From Flavobacterium fluviale (GTDB taxonomy: Bacteria > Bacteroidota > Bacteroidia > Flavobacteriales > Flavobacteriaceae), in the NCBI RefSeq assembly GCF_003312915.1, contig NZ_CP030261.1, positions 4,402,001-4,466,000 on the forward strand: a stretch of 64,000 nucleotides of DNA, in the 5' to 3' direction. Position 1 is the stretch's first letter. The number at the start of each line of letters is the position of its first letter. Below, piece after piece: positions 23,401 through 30,920 of this stretch. The notes below the pieces were generated by a model. The model searched no databases, was not told where the DNA came from, and saw only the letters and a list, made by a program, of their open reading frames with translations. The position numbers were made by a program, and so were the translations under genes.

Positions 23401-23487
23401 GTGAAAACAACAGAAAGCATATCGCATTACATTCTTCCTAAAATGTACACTTATAACACTTGCTGTTATATGTGTTTCTGTTGCTAA
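23401..23487 (+). CDS. Cys-rich leader peptide A1 (28 codons)
   Basis: A 28-codon ORF beginning GTG and ending TAA, inside the leader transcript of the first SusCD operon. It reads KTT at 2-4, SHYILPK at 8-14, TYNT at 17-20 and then CCYMCFCC at 21-28: five Cys and one Met in the last eight residues. The second leader has an ORF of exactly the same length with the same KTT, SHYILPK, TYNT, YMC and CC residues (36060-36146). Many differences between the copies are conservative at the peptide level, which argues for translation. The 3' Cys codons can pair with the start of the ORF. I infer a Cys-sensing attenuator peptide; it is too short for database annotation. Confidence 0.72.
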   Translation: MKTTESISHYILPKMYTYNTCCYMCFCC

Positions 23488-23671
23488 AATTCTACTTTTA
23501 TTTATTTGCTGTTTAATTATTTGATAAAGCAAATTTCTTAAAAAACACCACCGAAAAATATTTACTGAATTTACCCAAAAATCTTTCTGAGGCATTTTTT
23601 GCGTTGGACGGATTCTTGAAACCATACCTATTATTCAATAAATTAAATAACTAACAACTAAAAAAACTAAA

Positions 23672-23704
23672 ATGAAAACAATGCAAACCTGCTGCTGTAA
23701 ATAA
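23672..23704 (+). CDS. Leader mini-ORF B1 (10 codons, three consecutive Cys)
   Basis: ATG-initiated 10-codon ORF reading MKTMQTCCCK. The matching ORF in the second leader (36297-36329) also has 10 codons and starts MKxM, but has only one Cys. In both leaders the stop lies five or six bases before the conserved hairpin, so ribosome position on this ORF could control that hairpin. Confidence 0.5.
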   Translation: MKTMQTCCCK

Positions 23705-23709
23705 AAAAA

Positions 23710-23735
23710 GCCATTTCTGCGGCAACAGAAATGGC
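23710..23735 (+). promoter_or_regulatory. Conserved leader hairpin 1
   Basis: GCCATTTCTG (23710-23719) pairs perfectly with CAGAAATGGC (23726-23735) around the loop CGGCAA. The right arm contains an ATG (23731-23733) opening an 18-codon frame that begins MARLKEHLSL, shared with the second leader. The hairpin could hide that start codon. Confidence 0.65.
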
Positions 23736-23836
23736 AAGGCTTAAAGAACATTTATCACTAAATCAAGAACACTTTAGAGTGCTGTAAAAACAGTGCTCAG
23801 GGCGTCTTGTTAATTACTTAAAACCAATACAAAGAA

Positions 23837-26800
23837 ATGAAAAAAAAGTTAAACATATACATACCTCTGTTTATCCTCTTAATAACGGCGGGAATAAATG
23901 CCCAAAATACTACTCCTTTAATCCAATCTAAACTCGACGGAACAGTTGTCGATGACATTACAAATCAACCCATTATAGGCGCTTCTGTTAATATCAAAGG
24001 AACGACCCATGGCGTTGTTACCGATGCTGAAGGAAAATTTTATTTTCAAACAGGTCAGAAATTTCCATATACATTAATTGTAAGTTACATAGGATATAAA
24101 AAATTAGAAATTATAGTTGAAAAAAATCCCGTAATTATTCATTTAAAAGAAGAAAGACAAGAATTAGACGAATTGGTGGTTGTAGGTTACGGAACTCAAA
24201 AAAGAAAAGACATTACAGGTTCTGTTGCTTCTGTCCCTAAAGCCAATTTATCTCAGGTAACTTCTTCTGCAGACAATCTTCTTAGAGGCGCAATCTCTGG
24301 AGTGGTAGTTACGCAAAGTTCTGGGCGTCCCGGCGCTTCTTCAAGTGTTCGTATTCGTGGAGGAAATTCTATAACTGCAGGTAACGAACCTTTGTATGTT
24401 GTAGACGGAATCTTAATTTATAACGACAATTCAAACAGTTCTGCCGGAGTAGCTTTTTCGGGTGCAAGCGTTAACGTTTTGTCTACTATTAACCCTGCAG
24501 ATATCGAGTCTATAGAAGTATTAAAAGATGCTTCTGCAACTGCAATTTATGGTTCTCGCGGTGCAAACGGTGTTGTAATTATTACGACTAAAAAAGGAAC
24601 AAAAGGACAAGATAATATTTCGTACCAAGGCTATTTTGGATTTCAGAATATCTCAAAAAAACTTAGACTGATGAATGCCAGCGAATGGGCTAGCCTGAGA
24701 AATGATGTTCAAGCAAGTATTGGTCAGGCGCCATCTTTTTCTGCTGCGCAGATAGAAGCCTTAAAAACCTCTGGTAATTATGACTGGCAGTCTGCAGCTT
24801 TTGTAACTGCAGCGCCAATACAAAGTCACAACTTGTCTTTTTCTGGAGGTGATGAAAGATCCAGATACGCAATTTCCGCAGGTTATTTTGATCAGGACGG
24901 AATTGTTTTGGGCAGTGACTTTAAACGTATTTCACTTCGAGCTAACTACGAAAGAAATTACTCTCAGAACTTCAAATTTGGCGTAAATGCGAATTATACT
25001 AATTCCATTTCTAATGGTGTTGGTACAAACGGCGGTGCGGCAGCAGGAAGAAATCCGAATCCATTGGTCAGCGTTTTGCTACTAGCGCCTGTTGTTCCCA
25101 TCAAGAATGCTGATGGAAGTTACAACGTAACCAACAATCCTTACGCAACTTCTGTAAATGGTTATATTCAAAATCCTATTAATGATTTAGAAAATACCAT
25201 TAACGAAACTAAACTTAATCGAATTTTAACCAGCTTATTTGGTGAATATAAAATCAATAAAAAATTGACTGCTAAAGTTGCTGTAAGCGGAGATGTATTA
25301 AATACAAAACAAAACTATTATGCACCCGCAAACACTACTACTGGAGCAGGGACAAAGGGTTTAGCTTCTATTGGAGAAAGAGTTGTAAGTTCTGTTTTAA
25401 ATGAAAACACATTAAACTACAATACAAATTTTGGCGAAAATCATAGGTTTTCTGCTTTAGGAGGTTACACACTTCAATATACAAAAGGCGAAGTCGTGAA
25501 TGCTGGCGCTCAGACATTTGTAAACGATGCCAATACCTATAATGCACTGCAAGATGGTGTACCCGTAAAACCATACAGTGATGCTTACGAAAGTGTTTTA
25601 AAATCATGGCTGGCAAGAGTAAATTATTCTTATAAAGGAAAATATAATTTCACATTATCCGGCCGTGCAGATGGTTCTTCGCGATTTGGTTCTGAATCAC
25701 TTTGGGGTTATTTCCCCTCAGCAGGATTTTCTTGGAATATTACTGATGAAGAATTCGCCAATAATATAAAAGGTGTTACCGAAGCCAAACTTAGAATTAC
25801 TGCTGGAACAACAGGAAACCAAGAAATTGGAAATTATCTTCCGCTGGCATCTATGGGTTCTGTAAACTATTCTTTTGGAGGTACACTTTACACAGGACTA
25901 GCTCCTACCCGATTGGCAAATCCAGATTTGAAATGGGAAAAAACAGATCAGTACAATGTTGGATTGGATTTATCATTACTAGACCGAAAAATCAATTTTG
26001 TTTTTGATGTCTATTACAAAAAAACAAACGATTTATTAATCAATGTTCCAGTTCCATTAAGTTCTGGTTATGCCACTGTTCTTCAAAATATTGGAGGAGT
26101 TGAAAATAAAGGTATTGAAGTTGGTTTGACCACAGAAAACATCAAAACAAAAAATTTTGCATGGAATTCAAACATAGTATTTTCAGCTAACAAAAATAAG
26201 GTGACAGAAATTGGAAATGGTGTAAATGAGTTTTTTCCAGTAGTTCCAAACGGTTCATTATTACAGCAGCAGCCTGTAATTGTAAAAGTAGGTCTTCCTC
26301 TAGGAAGCTTCTGGGGATATCGAACTAACGGAATTTTCCAAACGCAGGAAGAAGTTAATACACAGCCAAAAATCAACAGTTTAGCCAACACACGAGTGGG
26401 AGACAGAAAATATGTCGATGCAAATGGCGACGGTGTAATTAATGCTTTGGATAAAGGAAATTTAGGAACTTCTCAGCCAAAATTTGTTGGGAGTTTCAGC
26501 AACACGATTTCATATAATGACTTTGACTTGAATTTTTCTTTCCAAGGATCTTATGGCGGAAAAATCTTCAACGCTTTAAATCAGCAGTTGGAAATCTCTA
26601 CACTGGGAACCAATGCAGCATCGACTTTAAATGACCGCTGGACACCAACAAATCCAAGCAGTGAAATTCCGAGAGCAACAAGTTCTCCATTAGGAATTGT
26701 TTCAGAGCGTTATGTAGAAGATGCTTCTTTCTTACGATTAAAATTAATCACATTGGGGTATACTTTACCAAAAAGTGTTTCTAAAAAACTGGGAACCAAA

Positions 26801-26968
26801 AGTGTAAAATTCTACATCTCAGCAGAAAACTTAATTACATGGACAAAATATACTGGTTATGATCCAGAGGTAAGTTCATACGAACAAAACAACTTATATC
26901 CGGGAATCGATTTTGGTTCTTATCCAAATTCAAAAACATTCATCTCGGGCTTGAACGTAACTTTCTAA
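23837..26968 (+). CDS. SusC-type TonB-dependent receptor (sulfate-ester locus 1)
   Basis: A 1043-residue outer-membrane transporter that imports bulky ligands with TonB energy. Signal peptide about 1-22 (INAQ), a carboxypeptidase-regulatory-like domain (about 33-110), a TonB-box-like segment (DELVVVGYGTQ), a plug with ATAIYGSRGANGVVIITTKKG, and a 22-strand barrel ending in an aromatic (LNVTF). The N-terminal domain is closely similar to that of the receptor at 36453 (FYFQTGQKFPYTL in both). Its susD partner follows in 16 bases and a sulfatase lies downstream, so the substrate is probably a sulfated organic compound. The Cys-rich leader precedes it. Confidence 0.95.
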   Translation: MKKKLNIYIPLFILLITAGINAQNTTPLIQSKLDGTVVDDITNQPIIGASVNIKGTTHGVVTDAEGKFYFQTGQKFPYTLIVSYIGYKKLEIIVEKNPVIIHLKEERQELDELVVVGYGTQKRKDITGSVASVPKANLSQVTSSADNLLRGAISGVVVTQSSGRPGASSSVRIRGGNSITAGNEPLYVVDGILIYNDNSNSSAGVAFSGASVNVLSTINPADIESIEVLKDASATAIYGSRGANGVVIITTKKGTKGQDNISYQGYFGFQNISKKLRLMNASEWASLRNDVQASIGQAPSFSAAQIEALKTSGNYDWQSAAFVTAAPIQSHNLSFSGGDERSRYAISAGYFDQDGIVLGSDFKRISLRANYERNYSQNFKFGVNANYTNSISNGVGTNGGAAAGRNPNPLVSVLLLAPVVPIKNADGSYNVTNNPYATSVNGYIQNPINDLENTINETKLNRILTSLFGEYKINKKLTAKVAVSGDVLNTKQNYYAPANTTTGAGTKGLASIGERVVSSVLNENTLNYNTNFGENHRFSALGGYTLQYTKGEVVNAGAQTFVNDANTYNALQDGVPVKPYSDAYESVLKSWLARVNYSYKGKYNFTLSGRADGSSRFGSESLWGYFPSAGFSWNITDEEFANNIKGVTEAKLRITAGTTGNQEIGNYLPLASMGSVNYSFGGTLYTGLAPTRLANPDLKWEKTDQYNVGLDLSLLDRKINFVFDVYYKKTNDLLINVPVPLSSGYATVLQNIGGVENKGIEVGLTTENIKTKNFAWNSNIVFSANKNKVTEIGNGVNEFFPVVPNGSLLQQQPVIVKVGLPLGSFWGYRTNGIFQTQEEVNTQPKINSLANTRVGDRKYVDANGDGVINALDKGNLGTSQPKFVGSFSNTISYNDFDLNFSFQGSYGGKIFNALNQQLEISTLGTNAASTLNDRWTPTNPSSEIPRATSSPLGIVSERYVEDASFLRLKLITLGYTLPKSVSKKLGTKSVKFYISAENLITWTKYTGYDPEVSSYEQNNLYPGIDFGSYPNSKTFISGLNVTF

Positions 26969-26984
26969 GTAAAAAAAATATAAA

Positions 26985-28457
26985 ATGAAAAAGATTATTA
27001 TAACATTCCTTTTTAGTGCAGGTTTACTTGTATCGTGCACGGAACTAGAGGTAACGCCTACCTCTTTTGTAACCGAAGACAATTATTTTATCACGCAAGA
27101 TGATGCTGTTGCGAGTGTCACTGCTGTTTACGCTTCTTTAAGTATTGATCCCGGTGAACAGAGTTTGTTTGGAAGAAACCTTTATTTCTTAACCGATATG
27201 GGTTCAGATTATGCTGCTGCAGGGGTTTCGGCTACCAACCCACAGGTTAGGGCATTGAGTGCCTTAACTCATGATGCAACAAGCGACCGTGTTCAAGTAG
27301 CTTGGAGACAAATTTATAACGGAATTAACAGAGCGAATGTTTCTATTGACAATATCCCGAAAGTATCTGGTAATGAAGTTATCAAAACACGATTGATTAA
27401 CGAAGCTAAATTTATAAGAGCGCTGCTTTATTTTCAGGCAGTTCGACTTTGGGGCGGTGTTCCGATTGTTTTACACGAAGCAAAATCTATTAATTTAGGA
27501 GATTTAAAAACCAACCGAGCAACTGTAGAAGAAGTCTATGCTCAAATCATTACCGATTTAAGTGATGCCGAAGCTTTACCTCCAACTTATACTGCTTCAG
27601 ATGCAGGTCGTGCTACGTCTGGTGCTGCAAAAGCAATTTTGGCAAAAGTTTATTTGACTAGAAAAGATTGGCCGAATGCCATTTTAAAGTCAAGAGAAGT
27701 AATTAACGGTGGATACGGATATGCTTTATTCGAAGAATTTCAGGATATTTTTACTAAAACGAAAAAGAACGGAAAAGAACATATTTTCTCTGTTCAGTTT
27801 GAGCCCAATCAAGCAGGAAACGGTTCTAGCGGCAGTACTTTTCAAGCAACTTCTTTTACTGGATTTACAGCTACAGAACCAGCAGATATTATCTCAGATG
27901 TCGCATTGTTTTATGATATTTATGCGTCTGGGGATAAAAGAAGAGATGTAAGTTATGCCAAACAATTATTGAATCCTACAACTGGAACACTTTACACATT
28001 TCCGAAACCAATTTTTAAAAAATACTTGGATTTAACCAATCTGGCAACGCCTGGAAATGTCGCTATCAACTTTCCAATTATTCGTTATGCTGATATTTTA
28101 TTGTCATTAGCGGAAGCGATAAATGAACAAGGCGGACCAACTGCCGAATCTTATGAATTGATCAATCAGGTACGAAGAAGAGCTTTTGGAAAACCAATCA
28201 CCACAGCTGATGCGACTGTTGACTTCGCTGGATTAAACCAAACTTCTTTTAGAGCTGCAATTCAGGAAGAACGCAAGAAAGAATTTGTTCAGGAAGGACA
28301 AAGATGGTTTGATTTGGTAAGATGGGGAACTTTGGTTACTGAAGTGAAAAAAGTAACGGCTAAAAACTCGGTTTCAGAAAGAAATAACCTTTATCCGATT
28401 CCGCAGAGCGAAAGAAACATCAACCCTGATGGATTACCTCAAAACCCAGGATATTAA
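26985..28457 (+). CDS. SusD/RagB-type surface lipoprotein (locus 1)
   Basis: A 490-residue lipoprotein that forms the lid over the SusC channel. The lipobox LLVSC places the lipidated Cys at residue 18. The TPR-like helical scaffold and the C-terminal RagB/SusD motifs (EERKKEFVQEGQRWFDLVRWG and YPIPQSERNINP) are plain. It is paired with the receptor upstream; ligand specificity cannot be read from sequence. Confidence 0.94.
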   Translation: MKKIIITFLFSAGLLVSCTELEVTPTSFVTEDNYFITQDDAVASVTAVYASLSIDPGEQSLFGRNLYFLTDMGSDYAAAGVSATNPQVRALSALTHDATSDRVQVAWRQIYNGINRANVSIDNIPKVSGNEVIKTRLINEAKFIRALLYFQAVRLWGGVPIVLHEAKSINLGDLKTNRATVEEVYAQIITDLSDAEALPPTYTASDAGRATSGAAKAILAKVYLTRKDWPNAILKSREVINGGYGYALFEEFQDIFTKTKKNGKEHIFSVQFEPNQAGNGSSGSTFQATSFTGFTATEPADIISDVALFYDIYASGDKRRDVSYAKQLLNPTTGTLYTFPKPIFKKYLDLTNLATPGNVAINFPIIRYADILLSLAEAINEQGGPTAESYELINQVRRRAFGKPITTADATVDFAGLNQTSFRAAIQEERKKEFVQEGQRWFDLVRWGTLVTEVKKVTAKNSVSERNNLYPIPQSERNINPDGLPQNPGY

Positions 28458-28485
28458 TGTTGGATGATATTTAAACACGTAATCT

Positions 28486-28585
28486 TGTCATTTCGACGAA
28501 GGAGAAATCTCCGCAAGAAACTCGGCAAAGATTTGCTAAGCGTTATGGAGCCAGTCACGGAGATTTCTCCTTCGTCGAAATGACA
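28486..28585. repeat. Perfect 28-bp inverted repeat
   Basis: The 28 bases at 28486-28513 (tgtcatttcgacgaagg then agaaatctccg) are the exact reverse complement of 28558-28585, with a 44-base spacer. It lies between susD and the sulfatase. It is probably a dispersed intergenic element and could act as a terminator or mRNA-stabilising hairpin. Confidence 0.9.
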
Positions 28586-28620
28586 AATAGAGACGAAAAC
28601 AATCTTTTGAAAATGAATAT

Positions 28621-28702
28621 CCTAGCCCCGATAGAAGTGGAAATCCTTTTGTGGCGGGGTTCGCCACAAAAGATTGTAGCGGATAGCGGGATTAGCTTCT
28701 AA
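28621..28702 (-). repeat. Dispersed repeat related to 59385-59490
   Basis: Contains an internal hairpin cttttgtggcg/cgccacaaaag (28646-28656 and 28662-28672). Read on the minus strand it contains gctatccgctacaatctttt and aaaggatttccacttctat, related to tgtccgctgtatcttttatg and aaaaggatgtcgcttctat at 59408-59481. Confidence 0.65.
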
Positions 28703-28749
28703 AATTAAGAACCATTATTTAAAACCACATAACTAAAAAACTATAAACA

Positions 28750-30663
28750 ATGAAAAAATTTAAAAATAGCATTGCAGTCAAAAGTCCGAAGAAAGGACTT
28801 TTGATTACTGCTTTTCTTGTTGCACAACTGGGAATGGCGCAGGAAAAACAAGAGTTTAAAGGCACAATCGGCAAAACTTTGGCTGATTCTAAAGAATACT
28901 GGCCAGATCCGGTAACGGCTCCAAAAGGTGCTCCGAATGTAGTTTGGATTTTGTTGGATGATGTTGGATTTGGAGCTTCAAGTTCTTTTGGAGGATTAAT
29001 CAATACGCCGACTTTTGATAATCTGGCAAATAACGGTCTACGTTATACCAACTTTCATACAACAGCTATTTGTGCTCCTACCCGAGCCGCTTTATTGACT
29101 GGAAGAAATTCAGGAAGAGTTCACGTAAGCGGATTTTCCCACACTATTTTATCGGCAGGATTTCCTGGCTGGGATGGAAGAATTCCTTCTGACAAAGGGA
29201 CAATTGCAGAGATTCTTCGTGCAAACGGTTACAATACTTTTGCCGTTGGAAAATATGGCGTAACACCAGATGAAGAAGCGTCAGATGCAGGTCCGTTTGA
29301 CAGGTGGCCAACTGGAAAAGGTTTCGATCATTTCTACGGATTCTTAGGTTCGCAAACCGACCAGTACAATCCTGATCTAGTAGAAGACCAAGTTCATATT
29401 AAACCTGATTGTCGCCATTTAAATGAATTAATAACTGACAAAGCCATCAGCTATATTCAGAAACAGCAAAAAGCCGCTCCGGGAAAACCTTTCTTTTTAT
29501 ATTATGCACCAGGAGCTGTACACGCACCTCATCAGGTTGCTGAAAAATGGGTCGAGCCTTATAAAGGAAAATTTGACGAAGGCTGGGATGTGTACCGCGA
29601 AAAAGTATTGGCCAACCAAAAGAAATTAGGAACTGTTACTTCAAATGCTGTTCTGCCAGAACGTAACGCGCTTATAACAGAATGGAAAAAATTGAGTCCA
29701 GACCAAAAGAAAGTATATGCAAGATTTATGGAAGTGTACGCTGGATTTTTAACTTATACCGATTATGAAATTGGAAGAGTAGTTAATTATCTAAAAGAAA
29801 GCGGACAGCTGGATAATACTTTAATTTTTGTGGCAATTGGAGATAATGGAGCTAGTAAAGAAGGAACTTTACAAGGAACTATTAGTCAAAGTTTGTTTTC
29901 ACAAGGAAAAACAGATGAAGAAAATTTTCAAAGTAATTTGAATAATATCGGAGAGATCGGAACAGCAAAAGGTTTAAATACCAACTATCCTTTAGGATGG
30001 GCACAGGCAACAAATGTTCCTTTCAAAAACTGGAAACAAGACGCACATTCAGAAGGAGGAACTCGTAATCCTTTAATTGTTTTTTATCCAAACGGAATTA
30101 AAGATAAAGGCGGCATTAGAAATCAATACAGCCATGTAACCGATTTGCTTCCAACTACATTAGCTATTGCCGGAATTAAAGCTCCAGAATATATCAAAGG
30201 AATTAAACAAGACATTATTCAGGGTTCTTCTTTCCAAGCTTCTTTGGATAATCCGAAAGCAGAATCATTACACAAAGTGCAGTATTACTACATTTTCGGA
30301 AACAGAGCAATTTATAAAGATGGATGGAAAGCCTCTGCAGCACATTTACCAGATTCATTTGCTGTGAAAAAATCTTTGGGTAGCAACGAAAAACCTGCTC
30401 CAAGCAACTTCGATACAGATGTTTGGGAATTATACAATCTAAACGAGGATTTTAACGAACGTAACAATCTTGCTAAAAAATATCCTGAAAAACTAGCCGA
30501 ACTTCAAAAACTATTTGACGAACAAGCCAAAGAAAATAACGTCTATCCATTGATTGACTGGCAGGATGTTTACAACAGAAGAATTCATAATACAGGCGCC
30601 GACAAAGGAAAAACAGTTTCAGATCTAATTAAACAAGCCACCAAACCAGGAAGTACGAATTAA
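28750..30663 (+). CDS. Secreted type I sulfatase (locus 1)
   Basis: A 637-residue arylsulfatase-family hydrolase with a longer than usual signal peptide (about 1-30, ending GMAQ). The metal-binding start is VVWILLDDVGFG. The formylglycine motif is C108-A-P-T-R with LLTGR following. A second metal-site segment is FVAIGDNGAS. The protein needs a formylglycine-generating enzyme, which is not in this window. It is in line with susC/susD but behind 292 bases of repeats. Substrate unknown; release of sulfate for sulfur nutrition is inferred from the leader and neighbours. Confidence 0.93.
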   Translation: MKKFKNSIAVKSPKKGLLITAFLVAQLGMAQEKQEFKGTIGKTLADSKEYWPDPVTAPKGAPNVVWILLDDVGFGASSSFGGLINTPTFDNLANNGLRYTNFHTTAICAPTRAALLTGRNSGRVHVSGFSHTILSAGFPGWDGRIPSDKGTIAEILRANGYNTFAVGKYGVTPDEEASDAGPFDRWPTGKGFDHFYGFLGSQTDQYNPDLVEDQVHIKPDCRHLNELITDKAISYIQKQQKAAPGKPFFLYYAPGAVHAPHQVAEKWVEPYKGKFDEGWDVYREKVLANQKKLGTVTSNAVLPERNALITEWKKLSPDQKKVYARFMEVYAGFLTYTDYEIGRVVNYLKESGQLDNTLIFVAIGDNGASKEGTLQGTISQSLFSQGKTDEENFQSNLNNIGEIGTAKGLNTNYPLGWAQATNVPFKNWKQDAHSEGGTRNPLIVFYPNGIKDKGGIRNQYSHVTDLLPTTLAIAGIKAPEYIKGIKQDIIQGSSFQASLDNPKAESLHKVQYYYIFGNRAIYKDGWKASAAHLPDSFAVKKSLGSNEKPAPSNFDTDVWELYNLNEDFNERNNLAKKYPEKLAELQKLFDEQAKENNVYPLIDWQDVYNRRIHNTGADKGKTVSDLIKQATKPGSTN

Positions 30664-30677
30664 CTAGATCATCACAA

Positions 30678-30704
30678 CCTGCAAGGTTTTGGAAACCTTG
30701 CAGG
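30678..30704 (+). terminator. 12-bp hairpin after the sulfatase gene
   Basis: CCTGCAAGGTTT (30678-30689) pairs with AAACCTTGCAGG (30693-30704) around a 3-base loop. There is no strong T-run, so it may only weaken read-through. A related but less perfect hairpin is at 34447-34471. Confidence 0.6.
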
Positions 30705-30794
30705 ATAAAAACAAAGAATAAAATTCTACTAACTCCATAGAATTAGTAATTATTTTATTTAATTTTACAATAAAGCATTTAAATTCAGAAAGAT

Positions 30795-30914
30795 ATGAAA
30801 CGAGTAGATTATGAAATAATAGGAAAAAAAATTGTCGTTGGGACAATACTATTTTTAGTTCCGCTGGCAATTCTGGCTGGAGGATTAGCATTAATTAATC
30901 AATTTTTAAAATAA
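30795..30914 (+). CDS. 39-residue single-pass membrane protein
   Basis: ATG-initiated 40-codon frame: a basic N-terminus (MKRVDYEIIGKK) followed by one hydrophobic helix (about 13-36) and a short tail NQFLK. It ends 6 bases before the hydroxylase-like gene, the spacing expected inside an operon. The clean charge pattern (positive-in) supports a real small membrane protein, perhaps assisting the next gene product. I do not recognise a family. Confidence 0.55.
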   Translation: MKRVDYEIIGKKIVVGTILFLVPLAILAGGLALINQFLK

Positions 30915-30920
30915 GAAATC

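Noticed and set aside
23386..23625. Minus-strand ORF of 79 codons covering the first susC leader
   Set aside because: It has no counterpart in the second leader, whereas the plus-strand 28-codon ORF does.
23698..23735. Programmed -1 frameshift from mini-ORF B into the ISAATEMARLKEHLSL frame
   Set aside because: The frame relation is -1 in both leaders and an A-rich stretch is present, but leader 2 lacks a slippery heptamer before the B stop, and a stop in leader 1 leaves almost no room. Kept only as a remote possibility.
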